Shown here in pieces: positions 57,401 to 64,000 of a stretch of DNA of 64,000 nucleotides; within the stretch, counting starts at the first letter, position 1; each line of letters starts with the position of its first letter. The position numbers and the translations under genes are program-made. Source of the DNA: Flavobacterium zhairuonense (lineage in GTDB: Bacteria > Bacteroidota > Bacteroidia > Flavobacteriales > Flavobacteriaceae); NCBI RefSeq assembly GCF_004352915.1, contig NZ_SJSY01000063.1, forward strand, positions 50,552 through 114,551. Reading direction: 5' to 3'. The notes beneath the pieces are model-generated. The model did no database searches. It saw nothing but the letters and a program-made list of their open reading frames with translations, and was not told the origin of the DNA.

Positions 57401-57517
57401 AATTGGCATATTTTTGAACGAAATAAATCCAGCAACGGCCAATAATCCCACCCAAAAAAAGGTGAATGCTTTATTCTTAAGTGAAAAAGCAATTATATTT
57501 CTAATGAATTTGTTCAT
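54419..57517 (-). CDS. CzcA-type heavy-metal RND efflux pump
   Basis: A 1032-residue inner-membrane RND pump with 12 helices and two large periplasmic loops. The fourth helix carries DFGIIIDGAVVMVEG, with both Asp and the Glu typical of divalent-cation HME pumps (CzcA-like; zinc, cobalt, cadmium or nickel) rather than CusA. The N-terminal motif NMPIDAFPDVTNTQI is typical. It works with the adaptor (4 bases upstream) and TolC-type channel to export metal from the periplasm across the outer membrane. The specific metal cannot be told. Last gene of the operon. Confidence 0.93.
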   Translation of the reverse strand: MNKFIRNIIAFSLKNKAFTFFWVGLLAVAGFISFKNMPIDAFPDVTNTQIIIITQWNGKSAEEVERFVTSPIEISMNSVQKKTSVRSITMFGLSVIKIIFDDGVDDTFARLQVNNLLKNVSLPDDVEPDVQPPYGPTGEIFRYIVKSDSRDSRELLTYQNWVIDKQLRAVPGVADLNVFGGQTKTYEVGVDPIKLAKYNITPLQVYNAVNGGNLNVGGDIIEKNGQAFVVRGVGLLKSIPDIENIIVDDAGGNPILVKNVASVYESAMPRVGQTGIGKNDDAVEGIIVMRKGENAQETLALIKDKIKDLNENILPKDIKIETFYDRDNLMNFTTETVMHNLFEGIILVTCVVFLFMADWRTTFTVSIVIPLSLLFAFLCLKMMGMSANLLSLGAVDFGIIIDGAVVMVEGLFVVLDHRAHQLGMEKYNKIAKGSLIKKTGTEMGKAIFFSKLIIITALLPIFSFQKVEGKMFSPLAYTLGFALMGALLFTLTLVPVLSHILLNKNVKEKHNPFVNFWDRIVGKGFAWTFKHKSKTLVASIAILASVFFSATFLGTEFLPQLNEGALWVTAELPMSTSLPESVQTAAVIRKDLESFPEVKKVLSQTGRSNDGTDPNGFGFIQLQVDLKPKSEWTRKISMDDLINEMDQKLKVHQGITYNYSQPVIDNVAESVAGFKASNAVKIYGDDLDKLDELSNEVLDKIKNIPGIKDVGILRNVGQPEISVILDREKMAAYGVTLSDAQAVLELAFGGKTATEKYEDEKKFDVRVRFLKEYRKDEVDLAELKVPTISGVKIPLKEICDLKTITGPAFIYRDNTKRFIGVKFSVRDRDLGSTIAEAQSKVNELKLPTGYTTGWTGEFENQVRASARLAQVVPISLIGIFVLLFILFGNIKDSLLVLANVPFAVIGGIIALHITGMNFGISAGVGFIALLGICIQNGVILISEFHHNLKAKFTLEESIFMGVKARTRAVVMTALMASIGLMPAAISTGIGSESQKPLAIVIIGGLVTATILTLLVFPIIFWVFNRKKNVPIE

Positions 57518-57521
57518 TTTT

Positions 57522-58607
57522 TTATTCGTTTAAGGCGCGGTAAATAAATAACTGATTGTTGGTAATGACTTTTTCGTTTTCTTTTAAGCCACTTGATATG
57601 TAGGTCGTTTTTCCAACAACTCGATAAACATCAACTTGTCTGGTTTCAATATTGTTGCGATCTTTAAAAATCATTACAAAGTTTTTGCTTTTGTCAAATA
57701 CGATTGCTTCGCTTGGAATGGCAATCATTGATTTGTCTTCTTTGAATGTTAATTTGATGTTTGCATTCATATCTGGCTTTAACAAGTAATCAGAATTCTG
57801 CAATTTGATTCTGGCCTGCATTGCTTTGGTTTCTGGATCGATAACATTGAAAATTTTGTCTACTTTTCCTCTGAAAACTTTGTCAGGGTAACTTAAAGTA
57901 GTGACATCGGCATCAATTCCAAGCTTTACTTTATTAATATCCATTTCGTTGATGTTTGCCATTGCCCAAACTTCACTTATTTCAGCAATATCAAAGATAT
58001 TTTCAGAACGGTCATTTCTTAAAAGCATATCTTGATTAATACTTTTTTGAATAATAAAACCACTTATTGGCGCGGTAACTTCATAAATAGAACCTGCTTT
58101 AATGTTGTAGATTTTGTAAGTTTCCTGAATTTTACTCAATTGTGTCTGAGCTTTATTTACTTCAGATTTTGCTTGAAGAACATCACTTTCAGAATTTAAT
58201 TTTCCATCAAATAATTCCTGTGCGACCTTCAAATTATTTTTGGCTACCAATAAATCACTTTTTGCATCTAGTGATTGTTTTTCAAAATCAGCAATATCTG
58301 TACTTCTGATAGTAGCTAGAACTTGTCCTTTTTTGACATAATCTCCAAGCTCGACATTTACTTTGATTACGTTTCCTCCAACCAAAGGATAAACGTCTAT
58401 CATTTTATTATTATCGGCTGTAATTTTTCCGTAAAAATTTAATTCATTTTTTACTGGTTGTGTTTGTGCTACAGCTGTCGAAGTTGTTTTTAGCATTGCA
58501 TCACTTAATGCAAAAGAAGAGTTTGTTTGCGGGTTTTCTACCTCTTTTTTGCAGCTTGCCAGTGACAGACTTACAATTGCAATTCCTATGATTAGTTTAT
58601 ATTTCAT
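57522..58607 (-). CDS. RND efflux periplasmic adaptor (CzcB/CusB-like)
   Basis: A 361-residue membrane-fusion protein with a lipoprotein leader (LSLASC, Cys19), a lipoyl-like domain with GDYVKKGQVLATIRS, a long alpha-hairpin (residues about 110-170) and beta-barrel domains. It bridges the RND pump and the outer-membrane channel. The order TolC, adaptor, pump with short gaps (12 and 4 bases) is a standard HME efflux operon. No His-rich metal-binding stretch is obvious at the N-terminus. Confidence 0.92.
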   Translation of the reverse strand: MKYKLIIGIAIVSLSLASCKKEVENPQTNSSFALSDAMLKTTSTAVAQTQPVKNELNFYGKITADNNKMIDVYPLVGGNVIKVNVELGDYVKKGQVLATIRSTDIADFEKQSLDAKSDLLVAKNNLKVAQELFDGKLNSESDVLQAKSEVNKAQTQLSKIQETYKIYNIKAGSIYEVTAPISGFIIQKSINQDMLLRNDRSENIFDIAEISEVWAMANINEMDINKVKLGIDADVTTLSYPDKVFRGKVDKIFNVIDPETKAMQARIKLQNSDYLLKPDMNANIKLTFKEDKSMIAIPSEAIVFDKSKNFVMIFKDRNNIETRQVDVYRVVGKTTYISSGLKENEKVITNNQLFIYRALNE

Positions 58608-58619
58608 CTTTGTATATTT

Positions 58620-59867
58620 TTAGAATAAGTCTTTGTTGATTGTACTATTTAATTCTTCGCCTGAAATTGCGAGCTTTTTCTTCAATTCATTAACTAGAAT
58701 TGTTGCTTGATTATAACTTTCCATAAAATCTGTAAATTCTAATAAGCTTACGTTTCGTTTTTGAAAATTGGTCAGCATTCCGTTGTAAACTGCTTCAAAA
58801 TCGGCATTTACAGTTGGTTTAATAACCGAATAATTTTTACGAGATTCATCCCATTTATTCCAAGCCGATGTGATTTCGTTTTGCAACTGCAAATCAAAAT
58901 TTTGCTTTTCAATTTTAGATTGTTCTAAGATAGTTTGAGCATATTTGATGTTCCCTTTATTTTTGTTCCAAAGTGGCAACGGAATTCCAAGGGATACATT
59001 TGCTTCTTTATTGAATGCACCGCCACGTTGATCATAATTTGCGCCTAATGTAAGATCAGGAATTGAAAGTGATTTTTGCCATTTCACGTTTAGAGCATTG
59101 GCATCAATTTCTTTTTGTTTAGCCAAGTAATCTGGTCTGTTTGCAATTGCTTGATCTTGCAATGATTTTAAGTCAAAATCGATAGTTTTCAAATATTTGC
59201 TGAATTCTTCTTTAGAAACGTCTGGAACTACATTTTCAGTAGAATTAAGTAGTAATCTTAAATTGCTTTGTTCTTCGATATTGTCGTTTACGACTTCCAT
59301 TCTTTCGTTCTTAAAATTGAGATACAGCGATTGCAAGCGAACAACATCTTTTAAAGGAATATTTCCTTTTTGAGCTTGAACAGAGTAGGAGTTGATCAAA
59401 TTCTCAATATGAGCAAGTTGTTGATCTGTTGTTTCGAGACTTTTTGTATTGTAATAAACAGTATAGAAGCTTTTTCGAAGCTGAAGTTTTAGCGTCCTTA
59501 AAAGATCATTAAACTGTAATTCTGCCAATTGTTCGTTAGTTTGAGCTAATTTGACTTCGTTGCGCTTTTTTCCGCCTAAATAAATTAATTGCTCAATACC
59601 AAATGATTTTTGGCCTTCTTTTCCAATGTCAAAATATTTGTTGGCGTCCGGATTATAAGCATTTAATTCTGCCGATATAGTCGGATTATCCCAAATTTTT
59701 GCCTGAATGGTCAATGCTTTTGAAGCATCAATATTGTATTGTGATGCCAGCAGAAAAAGATTGTTTTTAAGAAATTGGCTTTCACAGTCTTGAAGGGTGA
59801 CTGTTTTTTGAGCCATTACTGCCTGATTGAATAATGCAAGCAGGAATAGTGCATACAGTTTTTTCAT
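58620..59867 (-). CDS. TolC-family outer-membrane efflux channel (CzcC-like)
   Basis: A 415-residue exported protein (signal peptide, cleavage near VMAQ, residue 19) with two long coiled-coil OEP repeats, e.g. LTIQAKIWDNPTISAELNAYNP and LRLLLNSTENVVPDVSKEEF. This is the outer-membrane part of the metal efflux system. First gene of the efflux operon; its promoter region carries the direct repeats at 59906-59950. Confidence 0.92.
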   Translation of the reverse strand: MKKLYALFLLALFNQAVMAQKTVTLQDCESQFLKNNLFLLASQYNIDASKALTIQAKIWDNPTISAELNAYNPDANKYFDIGKEGQKSFGIEQLIYLGGKKRNEVKLAQTNEQLAELQFNDLLRTLKLQLRKSFYTVYYNTKSLETTDQQLAHIENLINSYSVQAQKGNIPLKDVVRLQSLYLNFKNERMEVVNDNIEEQSNLRLLLNSTENVVPDVSKEEFSKYLKTIDFDLKSLQDQAIANRPDYLAKQKEIDANALNVKWQKSLSIPDLTLGANYDQRGGAFNKEANVSLGIPLPLWNKNKGNIKYAQTILEQSKIEKQNFDLQLQNEITSAWNKWDESRKNYSVIKPTVNADFEAVYNGMLTNFQKRNVSLLEFTDFMESYNQATILVNELKKKLAISGEELNSTINKDLF

Positions 59868-59886
59868 TGTATCAATTTTAAGTTGT

Positions 59887-59950
59887 ACAAATATGCTATC
59901 GGCAGACTTTAAGAGACCTTAAATTCTACCTTAAAAATACCTTAAAAAAG
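59887..59950 (-). promoter_or_regulatory. Efflux operon promoter with response-regulator repeats
   Basis: On the minus strand a CATATTTG element (59894-59887, 7 of 8 to the -7 consensus) lies 20 bases before the TolC start. Upstream of it are four repeats of TTTAAGGT-type (last one TTAAAGT) spaced 11, 12 and 10 bases, between 59950 and 59906. This is the layout of tandem half-sites for OmpR/PhoB-type response regulators, and such a regulator is encoded 1.4 kb upstream. Confidence 0.6.
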
Positions 59951-59954
59951 AATA

Positions 59955-61313
59955 TTAATGAAAGAAAAGTTGAAATAAATTTGTGTTTTCTTCTGGTACA
60001 CTGTAAGTTATGGTTGAGTTGTGTAGTGTTAGAATGCGCTGTACGATGCGTAGCCCTAGTCCGAAACCTGAAGTTCCTTTGGCATTTTTTCCTCGCATAA
60101 AAGGTTGAAAAAGATTTTGCTGTTCTTTTTCAGTGAGTGTATTTCCTGTGTTAGAAATTGAAAGAACAAGATGGTCGTTTTGGGTTCCAATTACAACTTT
60201 GGCTTGTTTATTATCTGAATAAACACACGCATTTTTTAAAACATTGCTCACAGCAATTTCTAAAAGATTTTTATTTCCTTTGACTTCTAATGCAAAATCT
60301 AGATTGTCGCTTTCCTCCATTTCAAAAAGAATGACGAAATCAGGAAAACTTTTATTTAAATTTTCAATAGCCGAAAATAAAATCTCGTCCATTCGATGAA
60401 CTTCTTTATTTTCATGATTGTTCGAATCAATTTTGGAAAGAATTAATAAGGAGTTGATTAATTCGGTTAATTGATTGACATCTGATAAAATTACTTTTAA
60501 GAAAGATTTTCCTTTCTCTGATGTTGCTGGATCTGCAGCAACATTTTCAATTTGTGATGTAATTCGGGACAAAGGCGTTCTTAACTCGTGAGACGCATTT
60601 GCGGTAAACTCTTTTTGTTTTTGATAGGAAATCTCAATTCGATCCATCATAAAATTGAATTCATTTGCAATCAAATCAATTTCATTTGTATTGCTTTTGG
60701 ATTCGACACGCGTATCAAGATTATTTTCATTTATATTTTTTATTTTTTGATGAAATATATTCAAAGGATTCATTGCTTTTTTGACCATAAACGAAGTCAA
60801 AACCCAACAAATACATGTAAAAAAGATATACGATACGATTAAAGTATAACGAAGAAAAAGAAGTTTTCGATTTCCATAATCGTCTTTCGCTGAAATTAGG
60901 GCATAAAAATCCCGGTCTTTTGTATCGTAAAAAACACCATATACTTCATAATTGCCTTGTTGCTTGAAAAAGGTTTTGTGTTTTTTAAGGTATTTTAAAT
61001 CTTCAACAGACCAATTTATTTTTGCATCATCAATACTGCTATAAATCAGTTTAAAATGAGAATCAAAAACCAAAGTCTTTTCGTCATATAATTTATTGAT
61101 AGAATTTTGGTCGATAATTTTCAAAAGCTGTTCGTCAACTTCCTTTACATTTACCAAAAGCTTGATGTTTGAAAGCGCTTTTATTTGTAAACGATCGCGA
61201 AATTCTTCTTTCCTGAAATTAGAATACAAAACAAATATCACGGTAGAAGCCAATCCAAAAAGAATTGTAAAAAGTAAACTTACTAAAAGTGATATTCTGT
61301 TTTTTAATGTCAT
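59955..61313 (-). CDS. HAMP-domain sensor histidine kinase
   Basis: A 452-residue membrane histidine kinase: two membrane helices (about residues 8-30 and 153-177) flanking a periplasmic sensor of about 120 residues, HAMP, HisKA with His242 in NASHELRTPLSRI, and an HATPase_c domain (N box near VLKNACVYS, G boxes GFGLGLRIV). It resembles CusS/CzcS-type metal sensors in position and topology, but the sensor domain itself was not recognised. It overlaps the response regulator stop by four bases (ATGA). Confidence 0.92.
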   Translation of the reverse strand: MTLKNRISLLVSLLFTILFGLASTVIFVLYSNFRKEEFRDRLQIKALSNIKLLVNVKEVDEQLLKIIDQNSINKLYDEKTLVFDSHFKLIYSSIDDAKINWSVEDLKYLKKHKTFFKQQGNYEVYGVFYDTKDRDFYALISAKDDYGNRKLLFLRYTLIVSYIFFTCICWVLTSFMVKKAMNPLNIFHQKIKNINENNLDTRVESKSNTNEIDLIANEFNFMMDRIEISYQKQKEFTANASHELRTPLSRITSQIENVAADPATSEKGKSFLKVILSDVNQLTELINSLLILSKIDSNNHENKEVHRMDEILFSAIENLNKSFPDFVILFEMEESDNLDFALEVKGNKNLLEIAVSNVLKNACVYSDNKQAKVVIGTQNDHLVLSISNTGNTLTEKEQQNLFQPFMRGKNAKGTSGFGLGLRIVQRILTLHNSTITYSVPEENTNLFQLFFH

Positions 61314-61990
61314 TCTTGGTTGCTTAAATAATATCCGTATCCAACTTTTGTTCTGATTAGTTTTATTTCGTGATCTTTATCTATTTTCTTCCGAAGAAAG
61401 TTTATATAGACCTCAATTGTATTTTGGTTGGTTTCGATATGATAATCCCAGAGTTTTTCTGCAATAAATTGTTTAGACAAGACTTTTCCTTTGGCATGAG
61501 CCAAAATCAGAATCAATTTAAATTCTTTTGGGGTTAGTTTGATTTCTTCGCCAGATCGAAAAACTTTCATTTCTTCTTCAAAGATTTCTAAATCCTCAAT
61601 TAAAATCTTTTCTTCAGTTTGTTGCGGAATCTCTTTTCGCCTTAAAAGAGATAAAATACGCGCATATAATTCCTCAAAGTGAAAAGGCTTTACAAGGTAA
61701 TCATCAGCACCATTTTCAAAAGCAGTCAATTTATCATCAATTTCGCTAAAGGCGGTAAGCATAATAATTGGCGTTTTTTTATCGGTTTCTCGAATGGTTT
61801 TGCAAACATCAAAACCATTTTTGCCAGGAACATTAATATCAAGTATAATTAAATCATATTCGCTTGGAATATATTTTTTCAATAATAATCCTCCATCATA
61901 ATAGGGAATGCACTCGAAGTTCTTCGAAGTAAAGAATGTGGATATTTCTTTAGATAAAGTAAAATCGTCCTCGAGCAGTAAAATTTTCAT
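61310..61990 (-). CDS. OmpR/PhoB-type response regulator
   Basis: A 226-residue response regulator: receiver domain with acidic pocket LEDD and phospho-acceptor Asp51 in LIILDINVPGKNG, Lys in DYLVKPF, and a C-terminal winged helix (IKLTPKEFKLILILAHAKGKVLSKQFIAEKLW). It pairs with the overlapping histidine kinase. Together they lie just upstream of the efflux operon whose promoter has matching tandem half-sites, so it likely activates that operon in response to metal. Confidence 0.94.
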   Translation of the reverse strand: MKILLLEDDFTLSKEISTFFTSKNFECIPYYDGGLLLKKYIPSEYDLIILDINVPGKNGFDVCKTIRETDKKTPIIMLTAFSEIDDKLTAFENGADDYLVKPFHFEELYARILSLLRRKEIPQQTEEKILIEDLEIFEEEMKVFRSGEEIKLTPKEFKLILILAHAKGKVLSKQFIAEKLWDYHIETNQNTIEVYINFLRKKIDKDHEIKLIRTKVGYGYYLSNQE

Positions 61991-62005
61991 ATATAGTTTG
62001 TTTGT

Positions 62006-62037
62006 AAATTAGGCTGTTCGAAGAAACAGCCTAATTT
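62006..62037 (-). terminator. Hairpin between aminopeptidase and response regulator
   Basis: AAATTAGGCTGTT (62006-62018) pairs perfectly with AACAGCCTAATTT (62025-62037). The T run is weak, and the hairpin ends only 15 bases before the response regulator start, so it may be a terminator with partial read-through or a leader structure. Confidence 0.6.
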
Positions 62038-62047
62038 ATCAGATATA

Positions 62048-63136
62048 TTATTTAAAATAAGAGAAAGTTTCGTTGTTTTCAATTTTCAACAATGATTCAT
62101 AAATAAGCTGAATCACATTTTCAACATCTTCTTTCTGAACCATTTCTACAGTTGTGTGCATATATCGTAAAGGTAACGAAATCAGCGCCGAAGCCACGCC
62201 ACCGTTGCTGTATGCAAAAGCATCAGTGTCTGTTCCTGTTGCATTTGATGTTGCGTTTCGCTGAAAAGGAATTTTCTTTTCTTCAGCAGTATCAACAATC
62301 AAATCGCGTAATTTATTTTGAACAGCTGGTGCATAAGCAATTACAGGACCTTTTCCCATTTTTAGATCGCCTTCAACCTTTTTGTCGATCATTGGCGTAT
62401 TGGTATCATGGCAGACATCTGTTATAATGGCAACATTTGGCTTAATAGTTTGTGCAATCATCTCGGCACCGCGTAAACCAATTTCTTCTTGAACTGAATT
62501 TACGATGTATAATCCAAACGGAAGCTTTTTTTTGTTTTCGTGTAAAAGTCTCGCAACTTCAGCAATCATAAAACCACCCATTCTGTTGTCAATTGCACGG
62601 CAAACAAATTTATTCTCATTCAGAATCATGAATTCATCCGGATAAGTAATAACACAGCCAACATGGACTCCTTTTTCTTCAACTTGCTCTTTTGTTTCAC
62701 ATCCTAAATCAATAAAGATATTGCTCAGTTTTGGCGCCTCTTCTTTATCACGTAAACGTGTATGTATAGCAGGCCAGCCAAAAACACCTTTTACAATTCC
62801 TTTTTTGGTATGTATGTTGACTCTTTTTGAAGGAGCAATTTGGTGATCAGAGCCACCATTTCTTATTACATATATAAGTCCATCATCTGTAATATAATTT
62901 ACAAACCACGAAATTTCATCAGCGTGGCCTTCAATCACCACTTTAAAAGGCGCATCAGGATTAATGACTCCAACTGCAGTCCCATAAGTGTCGGTGATAA
63001 AGGTATCAACATAAGGTTTTAAATATTGCATCCAAAGTTTTTGCCCTTCGCTTTCATATCCAGTAGGTGAGGCGTTATTTAGGTAGCTTTCCAAGAAAGC
63101 AATTGAAGTATCTTTTAAGATAGAATTTGAACTCAT
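62048..63136 (-). CDS. M42-family metalloaminopeptidase
   Basis: A 362-residue M42 (glutamyl/TET-like) peptidase. Metal ligands and catalytic residues are visible: His in VIEGHADEISWFV, Asp in CRAIDNRMGG, catalytic Glu-Glu in VQEEIGLRGAE, Asp in ITDVCHDTNTP and the last His in RYMHTTVEMV. It is cytosolic, lacks a signal peptide, and trims peptides, probably as a large TET assembly. It starts a strand that leads into the two-component system. Confidence 0.93.
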   Translation of the reverse strand: MSSNSILKDTSIAFLESYLNNASPTGYESEGQKLWMQYLKPYVDTFITDTYGTAVGVINPDAPFKVVIEGHADEISWFVNYITDDGLIYVIRNGGSDHQIAPSKRVNIHTKKGIVKGVFGWPAIHTRLRDKEEAPKLSNIFIDLGCETKEQVEEKGVHVGCVITYPDEFMILNENKFVCRAIDNRMGGFMIAEVARLLHENKKKLPFGLYIVNSVQEEIGLRGAEMIAQTIKPNVAIITDVCHDTNTPMIDKKVEGDLKMGKGPVIAYAPAVQNKLRDLIVDTAEEKKIPFQRNATSNATGTDTDAFAYSNGGVASALISLPLRYMHTTVEMVQKEDVENVIQLIYESLLKIENNETFSYFK

Positions 63137-63217
63137 AAAAATATTTTTTTGCTAATTTATAAATTTGGTATTAGAGTTGTATATAAATATATAATTTTAC
63201 ATTTAAATTAAGACTCA

Positions 63218-63898
63218 ATGAGATTTACCAGTATTCTTTTATTCTTTCTATTGTTTTCATTTTCAAGTTATGCTCAGGTTACCCCAAAAGAAAACCAGCA
63301 AATGGGTTATGTGCTGACAGAAAAAGATTCTATTTTAGGCGATACAATTGAATTGCCTGAAATCATCATTACAAAAGAAAAACTCGATCCCGAAGCACAA
63401 AAACAATTTTTGATTCTTCAAAACAGAGTTTATAAAGTATATCCTTATGCAAAATTAGCGGCTGATAGATTGACAGCATTAAATAAAGGTATGGCGCGTT
63501 TGAATTCAAATCGTGAGAAAAAGAAATATTTTAAAATCGTAGAAGATTATCTCAATAATGAATTTGAAGACAGACTTAAGAAGCTTTCCCGAAAACAAGG
63601 ACAGATTCTTGTGAAGCTTGTGCATCGTCAAACAGGAATTACTACTTATGATTTAATAAAGACCTTAAAAAGTGGTTTCAAAGCGTTTGTTTCTAATACT
63701 ACTGCCAATTTATTTGATATTAGTTTAAAGAAAGAATACAATCCCTATGAAGTCAATGAAGACTATTTAATAGAAACCATTCTTCAAAGAGCCTTCGAGT
63801 CCGGCCGATTAGTCAATCAAAAAGCGGCGAATCCTATTGATTACGATGATCTAATGAAAAAATGGGAGGAAAAAGCGAAAGCTCCAGCTAATCAATAG
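63218..63898 (+). CDS. DUF4294 exported protein
   Basis: A 226-residue protein with a signal peptide (cleavage near SSYAQ, residue 20) and the DUF4294 domain: VYPYAKLAADRLTALNKGMARL and LVKLVHRQTGITTYDLIKTLKSGFKAFVSNT. Bacteroidota-specific family, no known function, probably periplasmic. It is divergent from the aminopeptidase and followed by the CCCGACAGG hairpin terminator. Confidence 0.88.
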   Translation: MRFTSILLFFLLFSFSSYAQVTPKENQQMGYVLTEKDSILGDTIELPEIIITKEKLDPEAQKQFLILQNRVYKVYPYAKLAADRLTALNKGMARLNSNREKKKYFKIVEDYLNNEFEDRLKKLSRKQGQILVKLVHRQTGITTYDLIKTLKSGFKAFVSNTTANLFDISLKKEYNPYEVNEDYLIETILQRAFESGRLVNQKAANPIDYDDLMKKWEEKAKAPANQ

Positions 63899-63935
63899 TA
63901 GAAAACAGTTATTTATAATATAAATTTAATAATTC

Positions 63936-63968
63936 AACCCGACAGGTTTTCAAAACTTGTCGGGTTTG
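63936..63968 (+). terminator. Terminator, second CCCGACAGG hairpin
   Basis: AACCCGACAGGTTTT pairs with AAAACTTGTCGGGTT with one G-T wobble and is followed by TTTGCTTTT. It is the same repeat-type hairpin as at 3668-3704. Confidence 0.85.
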
Positions 63969-64000
63969 CTTTTGAGGATATGACTATTATACAAGTAGAG

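Overview
The window is a 64 kb piece of an AT-rich Bacteroidota chromosome, most probably from a Flavobacterium close to the F. johnsoniae group. Evidence: gldF/gldG gliding genes, many Sec signal peptides and SPII lipoboxes, recognisable TAnnTTTG (-7) promoter elements with TTG-type -33 boxes, little sign of Shine-Dalgarno sequences, and several flavobacterial-style intergenic inverted repeats. No rRNA, intact tRNA or CRISPR array was seen.

Layout. 1-3624: tail of an FG-GAP/VCBS protein, then DoxX-like membrane protein, outer-membrane barrel protein and a vanadium-haloperoxidase/PAP2 lipoprotein with all vanadate ligands. 4008-22786: polysaccharide-degradation region: GH3 beta-glucosidase, GPH-family sugar symporter, a DUF255 lipoprotein, then a tight plus-strand run GH97, two GH43, GH8 (reducing-end xylosidase type), GH9 and a frameshifted CE1-type esterase, closed by a second, convergent GH9. 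The gene set points to xylan/glucan oligosaccharide breakdown; no SusC/SusD pair lies in the window. The run is preceded by a perfect CACAACCGGTTGTG palindrome over a promoter, a 30-codon ORF and a terminator. 23029-29000: accessory-looking stretch: a flavodoxin-fold oxidoreductase and divergent LysR regulator bracketed by 80-bp direct repeats, two unrecognised exported proteins, two tRNA T-loop-like fragments with a palindromic terminator, and an IS3-family element.

29068-51078 is mainly housekeeping: mnmE, a universal stress protein with an FNR-like site, a membrane-anchored MutS-like ATPase, an amidohydrolase, an AraC regulator, a FrnE/DsbA oxidoreductase, dnaN, gldG-gldF, a SAM hydrolase family protein, a PhoH ATPase, small DUF proteins, a HAD phosphatase, DUF502 protein, an S9 peptidase and purC. 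51111-52241 is a GH26 mannanase. 53232-63898 holds a small ankyrin protein, a DUF2238 membrane protein, a heavy-metal efflux system (TolC, adaptor, CzcA-type RND pump) with its own two-component system upstream, an M42 aminopeptidase and a DUF4294 protein.

The efflux operon promoter carries four AAGG-type direct repeats 10-12 bp apart, the layout expected for an OmpR/PhoB-type regulator, so the adjacent response regulator probably controls the pump. Functions are assigned from recognisable family motifs read by eye; no database search was run.
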